DNA of 64,000 bases, taken from the NCBI RefSeq assembly GCF_003390935.1, contig NZ_QNQZ01000002.1:372001-436000 (forward strand), written 5' to 3'. Shown here in pieces: positions 27,101 to 35,942 of the stretch. This stretch comes from Lewinella sp. IMCC34191. Its GTDB lineage: Bacteria; Bacteroidota; Bacteroidia; Chitinophagales; Saprospiraceae. Both the position numbers and the translations under genes were made by a program. The first letter of the stretch is position 1. Each line of letters starts with the position of its first letter. The notes under the pieces were generated by a model. It ran no database searches. It was not told the DNA's origin and worked only from the letters and a program-made list of their open reading frames with translations.

Positions 27101-28597
27101 TCAGGCTTTTTCCCGTAGGTGGGAGTACAGCTTGGTGAGCTGCGAGAGGCGCAGGCGGCGGTTGGTGATGATGCGGTGGGTTTTTAGCCAGCGGGGGATC
27201 TGGGGGAGGTAGCGGAGGAGGTTGGCGGCCATCCGCGGACCGAAGCGCTTCATCTTGTCCTTTCCCAGGTACACCGTCTTGGTATCGACTACCCGAACCC
27301 TGTGGTACGGGATGCCGAAGTGGCTCACGAAGTAGCCGTAACGAAGTACGTTCTTCCTGGGTTTAGGCGGCAGGTTGGGGGTGGTGAGCAGGTCAACCAA
27401 CTGTTCGTAATCGGCGGGCTCGTAGGCGGCATCCTCGCCCTCGTAAAAGGCACGCCCGTAGAGCACGCTGGCCGTTCCCCAGAAAGTTGCCTCCACTCCG
27501 GCGGACGAGGCGAAGGAGAGCACGACGTCCGCCGCTTCCAAAACAGCGTAGGTATCGAAAGCTTCCTGCGGTCGGATAACGGTAAGATTCTCCTGGTCCA
27601 TCGCGTACAGCTCCCGCGTCTGCTGATTGTCGACCGATCCCAGGTTGGGGTGCATACGGATGTAGATATGCAGATCGGTACGGCCGCGCAGATCCGCGAG
27701 CAGCCGCGATACCACCTCGTTCTGCTGCCGGTACAGGGGCGTTATCCACTCCTTGATGGCCTGCATCTCGTCTTCCGACGACACGAGCACGGCGATGTTA
27801 TGTAGATCCGCATCCCAATTAGTCGGCAGTTCGCCGGCTTTCTGCTGGGCGAGGTAGTTGCGGTCGTCGCGGTGCTTTCCTACTTTTTTCGCTTCGTACC
27901 AGTTCGTGGCGGCCAGCTCCCGTTCCGCCCGCGGCCTTGCCGACCACAGCTCGCGCATCAATCTCTGGCGGGTCAGGATACTGTGGGGCAGGCTATTCTC
28001 GAAAAGCTGGTAAAGCTGGTCGTTCCCTCCCCTTTCGTGGGTGGCGAAGGGTATTCCCCGTTGTCTGCACAACCCGAGCAGCGGCCAGAGCTCGGAGTGG
28101 CGGCCGTTGAAGACGATTACGCGGTCGGGGTGGATTTCGTCGAGCACCCATTGATAGTTTTTTAGGGCGCCTGTGGCGTTTCGGAGTTGTAGCTCCACCA
28201 GCTTCCGGTGTCGTCCCCGTGGCTCGAGATTGTAATCTCGTAATATGGATACCGTGGAAGAGGCCGCTCCCCGCCCAATGTTGATGCCGTCAATGGTGAC
28301 TTCCAATAGTTCATCCACATTTTCCGGCATCTCTTGCGGAAACCGATCAGGAAAGAGGCTTTCTTTTAGCTTGAGCGTCTCGGCGGCAACCCGGTCGGCG
28401 GTGTCGGTGGCCCGGGCGTCGCACATCGCGCAGCCAAGTAGATTATGGGTTGAATTCAGGCTGCAGGTCAACAAGCACGCATCACAGTGTAGGAGATACA
28501 GTTTTTCGCCCCGCTCGGCGTGCTCGCTCATGATTTCGAGTTCCGTGGCCTGGTGCATAGGGCTGATTCCCTGGAGAGAAACGAAAAGGGTGCTCAT
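27101..28597 (-). CDS. KpsS-like surface carbohydrate biosynthesis protein (candidate transferase)
   Basis: A 498-residue protein. An N-terminal Cys cluster (CDACLLTC...NLLGCAMCDAR, residues ~38-61) resembles a metal-binding knuckle. The C-terminal half has RMHPNLGSVDN and SFASSAGVEATFWGTASVLYG, the HPN...S(A/G)xxVExxxxG layout of capsule/KpsS-like GT-B proteins. It probably attaches a sugar, possibly pseudaminic acid, to the glycan; this is inference from position. Its start overlaps the preceding gene stop (ATGA). Confidence 0.7.
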   Translation of the reverse strand: MSTLFVSLQGISPMHQATELEIMSEHAERGEKLYLLHCDACLLTCSLNSTHNLLGCAMCDARATDTADRVAAETLKLKESLFPDRFPQEMPENVDELLEVTIDGINIGRGAASSTVSILRDYNLEPRGRHRKLVELQLRNATGALKNYQWVLDEIHPDRVIVFNGRHSELWPLLGLCRQRGIPFATHERGGNDQLYQLFENSLPHSILTRQRLMRELWSARPRAERELAATNWYEAKKVGKHRDDRNYLAQQKAGELPTNWDADLHNIAVLVSSEDEMQAIKEWITPLYRQQNEVVSRLLADLRGRTDLHIYIRMHPNLGSVDNQQTRELYAMDQENLTVIRPQEAFDTYAVLEAADVVLSFASSAGVEATFWGTASVLYGRAFYEGEDAAYEPADYEQLVDLLTTPNLPPKPRKNVLRYGYFVSHFGIPYHRVRVVDTKTVYLGKDKMKRFGPRMAANLLRYLPQIPRWLKTHRIITNRRLRLSQLTKLYSHLREKA

Positions 28598-30069
28598 GCG
28601 GTGGGATCTACTGGGCGGCGGGGCGCAGGTAGAGACAGTCGAGCCAGGATTTCCGCGCTCAGTATCCGCACATTGTGCTCTGGAGGTAGCCCTTCTACCG
28701 AATTGTCATGGTAGTAGGTATCGATGTTGGCTGGAATAACCCGTTCCAGAAGCTGGCGGGTAAAGACTTCCGGACTTCCATTCGGGACAGCCGCTGAGTG
28801 ACCGAGCACCGCGGCGGCGGCCAAACGAGCATCCGCCATGTTTTGAATCCGGTAAGTCTCCGGTGCTCCGCCATAATAGGTGTAACCGAACAGCAAAACG
28901 GGCTTCCCCTTCCATAATGATTCGAAGCCGACCGTACCGCTGACCGTTGCCACGGCAATAGCGTGCTCGACTAAATCGGCGCTACTGAAATCCATAGCCG
29001 CGAATCGGATGCGCGTAGAAGAGGGAAAGCGGGCAAAGTAGTCGTCACCGCGGCCGATATAGCGCTGGTTCGGATGTTCCTTTATGTAAATCGACACATT
29101 TTCGGGGAAGGCCGCGAGTAAAAGGTCCACTATCCGATACTGTTCCACAAAGGCCTCCCCCAACGGGGATGTCGTCGCCTCCGGCTGATAGTGTAGAGCC
29201 AAATAGATGAAGGGGACGTCAAGGGGCAATTCGGCAGATGCCCGGGCACGGTAGTGCTCCTCAAACTGACGGTCTCGGCGGGGCAGCAGCAGGTTTTTCT
29301 CGATGAGCAGGTAATAGGCGTAACGAAGCCCGGTCGCTGTCCATATGCCCCGTACTTTACTAGTGGCCCGTCGCAGCCAGTGGGCTTCCCGCTTTCGCTT
29401 TTGCCGGCGAATACGGTCAGCCTGCATGTAGAATGGCGTGGCAGATTCGCCACCCCGCTGCTGATTCTGTATACGTTGATTGACACGCTCGACAATCTCA
29501 CCGTCAGCAATGCCGATCGGGGCCGCGGGCCGGGTTTTCTGATCGGGCAACTGTCGATAGTCATTAAGTGGGAGAACGATGTCCGGCGTCCACTGGTAGA
29601 AGGTCACCCTGCGGACCGACAGTACGCGAAGCAGTTCCGCAATCAAAAAGTCCGTAATCTCGTGGGGTAAGTTCGATCCGACGAAGGCTTCGATCTGATA
29701 CTCCCGCAAAAATGCCAGCCAGTACAGAAATTGACGTCGGTAAAGGGACTCGCGCTGGGGGTACGAACGGGCCGGTCCGTAGCGGTCCAGGCGGTCCATC
29801 ATTTTAATCACCGTGGGCTTTAAGTCGGTGTAAAGCTCGAAAATTGCTTCCGACATAGGTTCCCCGCCCCGGACGACCGGCAATTCGTCTCCGGTGAGGG
29901 TGAGCGCAGCGTGGTGATCGATAACGGTCAGGCGGGAATGGGAAGTAATGCGGTCCTGTCCGAGGTTATCCCGGATCCAGAAGTGACGTCCCTCCCCGTA
30001 CTCCTCGGTAATGCGCTCCACCAAGCCGGCTACCGCATCGGCGCCAAAACCATGAAACAGCCAATTCAT
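28594..30069 (-). CDS. KpsS-like surface carbohydrate biosynthesis protein (candidate transferase)
   Basis: A 491-residue protein with the same C-terminal layout as its downstream neighbour: KEHPNQRYIGRG, then ATVSGTVGFESLWKGKPVLLFGYTYYGG. This pattern is common to capsule polysaccharide biosynthesis proteins found in nonulosonic acid clusters. No Cys cluster is present here. It overlaps the next gene by 4 bp. A role as a CMP-pseudaminic acid transferase is plausible but unproven. Confidence 0.7.
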   Translation of the reverse strand: MNWLFHGFGADAVAGLVERITEEYGEGRHFWIRDNLGQDRITSHSRLTVIDHHAALTLTGDELPVVRGGEPMSEAIFELYTDLKPTVIKMMDRLDRYGPARSYPQRESLYRRQFLYWLAFLREYQIEAFVGSNLPHEITDFLIAELLRVLSVRRVTFYQWTPDIVLPLNDYRQLPDQKTRPAAPIGIADGEIVERVNQRIQNQQRGGESATPFYMQADRIRRQKRKREAHWLRRATSKVRGIWTATGLRYAYYLLIEKNLLLPRRDRQFEEHYRARASAELPLDVPFIYLALHYQPEATTSPLGEAFVEQYRIVDLLLAAFPENVSIYIKEHPNQRYIGRGDDYFARFPSSTRIRFAAMDFSSADLVEHAIAVATVSGTVGFESLWKGKPVLLFGYTYYGGAPETYRIQNMADARLAAAAVLGHSAAVPNGSPEVFTRQLLERVIPANIDTYYHDNSVEGLPPEHNVRILSAEILARLSLPAPRRPVDPTA

Positions 30070-30154
30070 GGCGGAAAGATACCAAGCCCGAGCCGAGTCG
30101 GTGCGAATGGCTAATGGCTGTCCTCCGGTGATAGACTACTGCCCCGGTGGTGGC

Positions 30155-31075
30155 CTACAGGGGGATCTTCAACAGACAGTGGTGAAACGATTCCGTTCCG
30201 GCGTTGCGAAAGTCCTGGCGGTCGAAGACTTCGTAGCGGGCTTCCTCCCGGAAATCTGGATAAAGTTTTCCGTAATCGCGGGGATAGCGGTGAAAGTCAA
30301 ACGTATGGCTGGGTCCGTGTAACTCGTAGTGAATAATAGCCTTCCGGGCTATTCGCTTAATATTTGCCGTGATCTCCGGCAATTTGTCACCCGAAATATG
30401 CATCAGCACGCCGGAGGTGAAGACTACGTCGACCGAATCCGTTTCGATCGCTTCAAGATCGTAGATGCTGGACGACAGTAGCTTAAAATTCGGGCCGAGC
30501 AGATTTTGGGCGACTTGTACGGCAGCGGGGTTGATTTCCACACCGTATAGGTTGCAGTCGGGGTTAGCCTGCTGGATAAAGTAAAGATTTCTGCCGCCCC
30601 CGCAGCCAAGCTCGAGCACCGAGTCAGGTTGGTAAGCGTTTATCTCGCTTGCTAGCCACTGGGTTCGGGTTTTGACATCTTCCTTCTGCAAATCCACATC
30701 CAGGTGCTCGTGGTAACCGGCAATGTTTTTCCAGAACTGTTCGCGATCTAGGGCTACGTTATCACTCTGAGAGGAAAAAAGAAGAATGCGGGATCCATAA
30801 TTTATGGTTCGGTAATTATGGGTCAATCCGTCGGAACCCTTATTAAAGAGGATACGATACCCCATCTCGGTACCGGATATCCGCTTTCCGCGCCGCGCAA
30901 TGAGAACCCTTCTGTCGAAGGCTATCCGTTTTAAAATCTTGGGCCAAAGTGCGAAATTCATTGTCCGCAACCAAGTCTGCTCTCCCGCCCCGTAAACAAC
31001 CACCAATCCGGGATCACCCAGGTACTCGGTAAGTTCGCCTGATAAACGGAGTTCATCGCTGGAAATGGTGACCAT
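30155..31075 (-). CDS. Class I SAM-dependent methyltransferase
   Basis: A 306-residue protein. Residues 1-~110 are not recognised. The C-terminal ~190 residues are a Rossmann methyltransferase: motif I VLELGCGGGRNLYFI, acidic loop YGVEINPAAV, and DVVFTSGVLMHISGDKL. Its place between pseI and the KpsS-like genes suggests that it modifies the sugar or glycan, perhaps by O-methylation of pseudaminic acid. It lies 102 bp downstream of pseI with a perfect palindrome in the gap. Confidence 0.75.
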   Translation of the reverse strand: MVTISSDELRLSGELTEYLGDPGLVVVYGAGEQTWLRTMNFALWPKILKRIAFDRRVLIARRGKRISGTEMGYRILFNKGSDGLTHNYRTINYGSRILLFSSQSDNVALDREQFWKNIAGYHEHLDVDLQKEDVKTRTQWLASEINAYQPDSVLELGCGGGRNLYFIQQANPDCNLYGVEINPAAVQVAQNLLGPNFKLLSSSIYDLEAIETDSVDVVFTSGVLMHISGDKLPEITANIKRIARKAIIHYELHGPSHTFDFHRYPRDYGKLYPDFREEARYEVFDRQDFRNAGTESFHHCLLKIPL

Positions 31076-31093
31076 AGAATTAAATAACTTTAG

Positions 31094-31109
31094 TTCACCC
31101 CGGGGTGAA
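31094..31109. promoter_or_regulatory. 16-bp perfect palindrome between pseI and the methyltransferase gene
   Basis: TTCACCCCGGGGTGAA is fully self-complementary and lies about 20 bp upstream of the methyltransferase start. On the minus strand it is followed by an AT-rich stretch. It could be an operator or a hairpin that attenuates read-through from the pse genes. The central CCGG would have to form the loop, so a tight terminator is less convincing. Confidence 0.4.
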
Positions 31110-31177
31110 GCCTAAAGGTAGAATCTTTTGGGGGCCACCGGGCAAAGGGCAGCAGGCAGATTGATCCAGGCTTTTTC

Positions 31178-32212
31178 TTACCGATGGAATGGGGTGCCCC
31201 GCTGGTAGGCGCGAGCCGCCCGGGTACCAATAATTTTCTCGTAAAATTTGGGGGCCATGCCGTCACCCGGCCGAATGACCCGGAGGTTCTGATCGGTAAA
31301 GATATCCCCGGCCGCAATATCGGCAACCACGTAAATTGAGCGCTTGAATTGTCGGCTTTTTTCCTCCGACTTCTGAGTGTCAAGTTGTACGACACCGAGG
31401 CCCTGCCAAGCCCGCTCGGTTTCCGTAACCAGCGCTTTTAGCTCTTGCGGTTCCATACTGAAAGCACTATCCACCCCACCGTCAGCACGGCGTAGGGTGA
31501 AATGCTTTTCGATTACAGTCGCTCCCAGGGCAACCGCTGCGACGGAAACGCCTAGTCCCATTGTGTGATCGGACAAACCTATCTGACAGTCCGGGAAGAT
31601 GGATTGGAAGACCGGAATGGTCCGCAAGTTCGTGGTGGCCGGGGTAGCGGGGTAAGTACTCGTGCATTTGAGTACACATATTTCCTGCGCTCCGCCGCAC
31701 TTAAGTACCTGGATGGATTCGTATAAATCGTCTAACCGGGAAGCCCCGGAACTGATAATGACGGGCTTACCGGTAGCCGCAACCTTGCGCAGCAGGGGAT
31801 GATGGGCACTTTCGAAGGAGGCGATTTTATAGGCCGGCACGTCCAGATCTTCGAGAAAGTCGACCGCCGTTTCATCGAAGGGGGACGAAAAGGCGATCAT
31901 TCCCAACTGCTTCGCCCTGCGGAAAATTGGTTCGTGCCATTCCCACGGCGTATGGGCTTCCTGGTAGAGATCGTACAGGTTTTTTCCCTTCCAGAGTGAA
32001 TCCTCATTGGTGATATCGAAGAGCCCGCCACGGGCGTCGATAGTGAGTGTATCCGCCGTATAGGTCTGCAACTTCAGGGCGTGGGCACCCGCGGCAGCCG
32101 CTGCGTCCACCAAGTCAAGTGCCCGGCTGAGCTCCCCGTTGTGATTACCGGACATTTCGGCAATAATGAAGGGGGGAGAATCCGGACCAATGGTATAATT
32201 GCCAATCTTCAT
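31178..32212 (-). CDS. pseI: Pseudaminic acid synthase
   Basis: A 344-residue NeuB-family enzyme: an N-terminal TIM barrel with IIAEMSGNHNGELSRALDLVDAAA and FSSPFDETAVDFLE, then a C-terminal SAF (antifreeze-like) domain starting near residue 285 (RSIYVVADIAAGDIFT). It condenses phosphoenolpyruvate with 6-deoxy-AltdiNAc (or its N-formyl analogue) to give the nonulosonic acid. The pse context (pseB, C, F, G) separates it from legionaminic or sialic acid synthases. It follows the formyltransferase by 5 bp. Confidence 0.9.
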   Translation of the reverse strand: MKIGNYTIGPDSPPFIIAEMSGNHNGELSRALDLVDAAAAAGAHALKLQTYTADTLTIDARGGLFDITNEDSLWKGKNLYDLYQEAHTPWEWHEPIFRRAKQLGMIAFSSPFDETAVDFLEDLDVPAYKIASFESAHHPLLRKVAATGKPVIISSGASRLDDLYESIQVLKCGGAQEICVLKCTSTYPATPATTNLRTIPVFQSIFPDCQIGLSDHTMGLGVSVAAVALGATVIEKHFTLRRADGGVDSAFSMEPQELKALVTETERAWQGLGVVQLDTQKSEEKSRQFKRSIYVVADIAAGDIFTDQNLRVIRPGDGMAPKFYEKIIGTRAARAYQRGTPFHR

Positions 32213-32217
32213 GTTCT

Positions 32218-33087
32218 TCAGCTCAATGTTTTTCCAATAAGGGACCGTAAAGAGGTACCGTCCGGTACCGGACCGATTCGAAGTACCCCGTCGGCCAGTT
32301 TCACTTCCAGGTCACTTCCGACCACCGCCAGGAGGGTACCGTCCGGCTGTTCGTGCCGGAATCCCAAGGACGAGGGAAATGCATAATGGACAGTTACCCT
32401 GTTCCCGTTTACCTCGAAATACGCGCCGGGATAAGGCGGTGCCTGCGCCCTGACCCAGTTTCGGACCCTTTCCCGCGACCAGCCCCAGTTGATGCGGCCA
32501 TCCTCTGGCGTTCGCTTGGGGAAATAGGTCGCCCGGGTTTCATCCTGGGCCTGGAGGGTGAGGGTATCGGCTGCGATTTTGTTTAACACCTCCCCCAGCA
32601 GTTGGGGATACATGTTCTGGTAGGCAGCAAGTATGTCCGCGCCCGTCATATCCGGTCGAATATTCAGGCTCCGTTGCCCTACAATATCTCCGGCATCCAA
32701 GGCCGGTGTCATGAGGTGGGCCGTGACACCGGTTTCTTTTTCGCCATTGATGATTGCCCACACGTGAGGGGTTCTTCCCCGGTATTTGGGAAGGAGAGAG
32801 CCGTGCAGGTTAATGGCGTAGCGGTTGGCCACCGCCAGTATATCTTCCTCGACTAAAAATAAGTAGTTGATAGACAAGAGGACATCACACCGGGCCGCGG
32901 GGAGAACGTCGCGTGCCCTTCCGCCCCGGGGATTCCCCATAAATACGGGTAATCCAGCCGCCGTACAGTATTCGTGGATAGCCAGAGATTGCCGGTCCGT
33001 AAATACATAGGCGACCTCGTATTGAGCGTGGAGTGCCTGCAAAGCGGCATATCCCAAACCCCCACTTATTAATAGCGTTATGCGCAT
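32218..33087 (-). CDS. Formyltransferase, in the pseH position of the pse operon
   Basis: A 289-residue enzyme of the methionyl-tRNA formyltransferase fold. The catalytic triad of N10-formyltetrahydrofolate enzymes is visible: Asn93 and His95 in INLHGSLLPKYRG and Asp131 in ALDAGDIVG, with the same His-Asp spacing (36) as E. coli Fmt. The C-terminus has an Fmt_C-like beta domain. It overlaps pseG by 10 bp. By position it should N-formylate the 4-amino group of the UDP-linked sugar or its PseG product instead of the PseH acetylation; the substrate is inferred. Confidence 0.85.
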   Translation of the reverse strand: MRITLLISGGLGYAALQALHAQYEVAYVFTDRQSLAIHEYCTAAGLPVFMGNPRGGRARDVLPAARCDVLLSINYLFLVEEDILAVANRYAINLHGSLLPKYRGRTPHVWAIINGEKETGVTAHLMTPALDAGDIVGQRSLNIRPDMTGADILAAYQNMYPQLLGEVLNKIAADTLTLQAQDETRATYFPKRTPEDGRINWGWSRERVRNWVRAQAPPYPGAYFEVNGNRVTVHYAFPSSLGFRHEQPDGTLLAVVGSDLEVKLADGVLRIGPVPDGTSLRSLIGKTLS

Positions 33088-34100
33088 TCTTCGGCTAATG
33101 AATGAAACAAATCTAGAAAGCGTTCAGCGGAGTGCCCATCGAATAGCCGGGTTTGTCGTTCGATCGATTCCGCGACCCGTTCTGGATCGAGTACGGGAAA
33201 GCTGTCGGTGAAAGAAAAGGCAACTCCTTCCCGTAGATAATAGGTATAAATGGAGGCCTGGTTATCGGCAATCGGGTACAGGTACAGCAGCCCGCCGACA
33301 CTCAGGTATTCAAAGCTGACCGTGCTGGGGGAAGTTATGCCCGAGTGGCTTTCCCGCATTAGATCGGCCATAGCCCCCGCTGTAAGATTGCGGTGCAAAC
33401 GAATATCGGCCTTTGTCCGGTCCAGATAATGGACCAGTTCTTCCTCGTGTAAATAAGCTCCGCCCAGTACCACCTCGAAGGAGGACGCGGGGAAAACGGA
33501 TACACACTTTTGGAGTACCGATAGCGTCGCATTGGGCGGATCTGCCCCTCCCAGGCAAATAAAGATACGGTCGTCTTGCGCGGCGATCTGGGCAGGCACC
33601 CGGGTACGGAATGGTCTTTGCAGCAAAGCATAGCGGGGTCCGAGGCAGAATTTCGTTCCGGGTTCTGCCGAATAGTCATCAGGAGTCACCCCTCCCGCAT
33701 GGTTGATGACGACGTCAGCTACAAAGTGATGGGTATGAATGTCGTCAATACAGACGAGTGGAATCCGAGATTCTTTCCATTTCGCTTGGTATGCCGTATC
33801 GAAGTGATAGCCGTCCAGGACCACAATGATTGTACAATTCGGCGCCATTACCCCTTGTGCTCTGCCCCAGGTGAGTATAGCGTCTGTTTCCTCCGCCGCC
33901 CGAATGTCCGACAGGTCTAAACTAGCGTGGTAGGGTTGCGTCAGTTCGGGCCGGAGGTCAAAAGGAAGGTGCCGAAAAGCCAGGTAACAGGGAAAAGCAG
34001 AAGAAAGCATTTCGGCCAGCGCCCGGCAGCGGTACAGGTGCCCGAGTCCTATTGACTCGTTGCCATCCGTGCGAAATATGACGATTGCTGCGCTCTTCAA
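33078..34100 (-). CDS. pseG: UDP-2,4-diacetamido-2,4,6-trideoxy-beta-L-altropyranose hydrolase
   Basis: A 340-residue GT-B-fold nucleotidase. The N-terminal GLGHLYRCRALAE carries the proposed catalytic His21 and matches PseG. The second domain has the UDP-binding CLGGADPPN and the ITSPSTVSFEYLSVGG stretch. It removes UDP from the activated sugar before condensation by PseI. It overlaps pseF by 4 bp (ATGA) and the formyltransferase gene by 10 bp. Confidence 0.9.
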   Translation of the reverse strand: MKSAAIVIFRTDGNESIGLGHLYRCRALAEMLSSAFPCYLAFRHLPFDLRPELTQPYHASLDLSDIRAAEETDAILTWGRAQGVMAPNCTIIVVLDGYHFDTAYQAKWKESRIPLVCIDDIHTHHFVADVVINHAGGVTPDDYSAEPGTKFCLGPRYALLQRPFRTRVPAQIAAQDDRIFICLGGADPPNATLSVLQKCVSVFPASSFEVVLGGAYLHEEELVHYLDRTKADIRLHRNLTAGAMADLMRESHSGITSPSTVSFEYLSVGGLLYLYPIADNQASIYTYYLREGVAFSFTDSFPVLDPERVAESIERQTRLFDGHSAERFLDLFHSLAEECA

Positions 34101-34774
34101 TGATTCAGTTGGTATTTAAATTCAGCTATCCGCCAATCCATTTCGGTATCGATATCGTGGGCCTCCATTTCTCCCAGCAGAATACAGCCGGAGTTATCGG
34201 TCCACAATTTCCCCGGACCCAGGATTCGGTCCGGCCGGTACCAGTAAAACATACCACAATCGTGATAACAGGGTTGCAGGTCCTGCGATCGGGTTTGTAA
34301 ATACTCAGGCGACAGGATAGCCACTCGCTGATCCTCGGTGAGGTACAGTGCCCGCTGAATCGGTGAGGAAAAGGCCAGAACGGGAAAGACCGAATCCCGG
34401 TCATCCTGTGTTATCGTATGCAAGCCGCGGTGTAGCAAAGGAGCAGTGACAAAGGGAGCGGTGGCGTAGATACAGCACGCCAGGTCAAATGACCGGTCGT
34501 AGGTTTCGTGCACTTCGCGCAGCACGTCCAGGGTGGTAGCAAAATCATCGGCGGTCTTCTCGCTCCGTAAAAACGGAACGGTAGCACCGTACTCACGAGC
34601 TACCTCGGCAATTTCCTCGTCATCAGTGGAAACCATAATTTCTGAAAAGAGCCCGCTATCGCGAGCCGCTTCGATAGAGTAAGAGATAATGGGCTTTCCC
34701 AGGAAGTCACGAATGTTCTTTCGGGGGATTCTTTTACTGCCCCCCCGGGCCGGAATGATGGCGATGCTACCCAC
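34097..34774 (-). CDS. pseF: Pseudaminic acid cytidylyltransferase
   Basis: A 225-residue CMP-nonulosonate synthase. The nucleotide-binding N-terminus is IAIIPARGGSKRIPRKN, with MVSTDDEEIAEVAREYGATVPFLRS and the C-terminal DIDTEMDW motif. It activates pseudaminic acid with CTP to CMP-Pse, the donor for glycan transfer. It overlaps pseC by 8 bp. Confidence 0.92.
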   Translation of the reverse strand: MGSIAIIPARGGSKRIPRKNIRDFLGKPIISYSIEAARDSGLFSEIMVSTDDEEIAEVAREYGATVPFLRSEKTADDFATTLDVLREVHETYDRSFDLACCIYATAPFVTAPLLHRGLHTITQDDRDSVFPVLAFSSPIQRALYLTEDQRVAILSPEYLQTRSQDLQPCYHDCGMFYWYRPDRILGPGKLWTDNSGCILLGEMEAHDIDTEMDWRIAEFKYQLNH

Positions 34775-35942
34775 CGACGAAGCCTTTCACGCGTTCGATT
34801 ACGTATTCCTGTTCCTCCTGTGTCAGGGATGGATACATTGGCAAACTGAGCGCCCCGGCGTAGTAATCTTCGGCGTGGTGCAGGTCCGCGGCTTCGTACC
34901 CGATATCCCGGTAATAAGGCATGGTGTGGACCGGTACGTAGTGGACTTGGGCGTAGATCCCGTGTTCGCGCAAGTAATCGTAGAGACCGAGGCGGTCATT
35001 CACTTCGACCACGTAGAGGTGAAAGGCGTGCCGAATGCCATCGGTCGGAATACCATGCGCACGAAGTTGATTGGCGGGCATACCCTGGAAAGCCTCATCG
35101 TACAGATTTGCGATTTTCTGCCGGCGGTCCAGGCCGGCTTCCGCCCGGGACAGCTGGCTGATACCCAGCGCACATAGAATGTCGGGAATACGGTAATTGT
35201 ACCCGAGCTGCTGCATCTCCATATACCAACCGCCGTGATCGGGGTAGCGCAGGTTGCCGCGGTCGCGCGTAATACCGTGAGTTCGTAGTACCCGGAGACG
35301 TTCGTAAAGCTCCGGATCGTTGGTGGTGACCATCCCACCCTCCCCGCTGGCGATGTGTTTGACCGGGTGGAAACTGAAAATGGCCAGGTCGGCGTATGCA
35401 CCGTTGCCGCACCACTGCTGCCTTCCGCCGCTATCGGTAAAATAACCGCCGGGAGCGTGACAGGCATCCTCGATGATCCATAGACCGTGTTGATCCGCCA
35501 GATGCCGGTACGCCTCCAGGTCAACCGGATAGCCGGCGAAGTCGACGGGAATCACGCCCTGGAAATAGCCGGCGGGTTTGCTTTCGATCAGCTCGCGGAC
35601 CTTCTCGATATCGAGCAAGAGCGTATCGGGATCGATGTCGGCGAACCAGACCTCGCCCCCACAGTAACGCACGCAATTTGCACTGGCGGCGAAAGTGATC
35701 GGGGTGGTGATGACCCGCGATCCGGCATGGACCCCCAAAGCCAGCGTGCATAAATGCAACGCCGCCGTTCCGTTGGCGACCGCCACCGCGTACTTGACAC
35801 CAATGTATTCGGCGAATTTGGCTTCGAACTCTTCCACGCGTGGCCCCGTGGTGAGATAGTCGGACCGCAGCGCCTCGGCTACGGCGGCGATGTCTTCGTC
35901 CGTAATGTGCTGACGGCCGTAGGGAATGGCGTGCTCGCTCAT
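34767..35942 (-). CDS. pseC: UDP-4-amino-4,6-dideoxy-N-acetyl-beta-L-altrosamine transaminase
   Basis: A 391-residue DegT/DnrJ/EryC1/StrS-type PLP aminotransferase. The N-terminus is IPYGRQHITDEDIAAVAEAL, the PLP lysine lies in IFSFHPVKHIASGEGG, and WIIEDACHAPGG matches the family. It transfers an amino group to C4 of the PseB product. The start is the ATG at 35942, which overlaps the pseB stop (ATGA); a longer frame to 36005 is not needed. Confidence 0.92.
   Translation of the reverse strand: MSEHAIPYGRQHITDEDIAAVAEALRSDYLTTGPRVEEFEAKFAEYIGVKYAVAVANGTAALHLCTLALGVHAGSRVITTPITFAASANCVRYCGGEVWFADIDPDTLLLDIEKVRELIESKPAGYFQGVIPVDFAGYPVDLEAYRHLADQHGLWIIEDACHAPGGYFTDSGGRQQWCGNGAYADLAIFSFHPVKHIASGEGGMVTTNDPELYERLRVLRTHGITRDRGNLRYPDHGGWYMEMQQLGYNYRIPDILCALGISQLSRAEAGLDRRQKIANLYDEAFQGMPANQLRAHGIPTDGIRHAFHLYVVEVNDRLGLYDYLREHGIYAQVHYVPVHTMPYYRDIGYEAADLHHAEDYYAGALSLPMYPSLTQEEQEYVIERVKGFVGG

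Noticed and set aside
31684..31698. Fourth copy of the 15-bp word as a regulatory element
   Set aside because: It lies in the middle of pseI and encodes part of the protein (CGGAQE), so it may be coincidence.
31178..32212. Sialic acid (NeuB) or legionaminic acid synthase
   Set aside because: The adjoining pseB, pseC, pseF and pseG genes define the pseudaminic acid pathway; no UDP-GlcNAc 2-epimerase (NeuC/LegG) is present.
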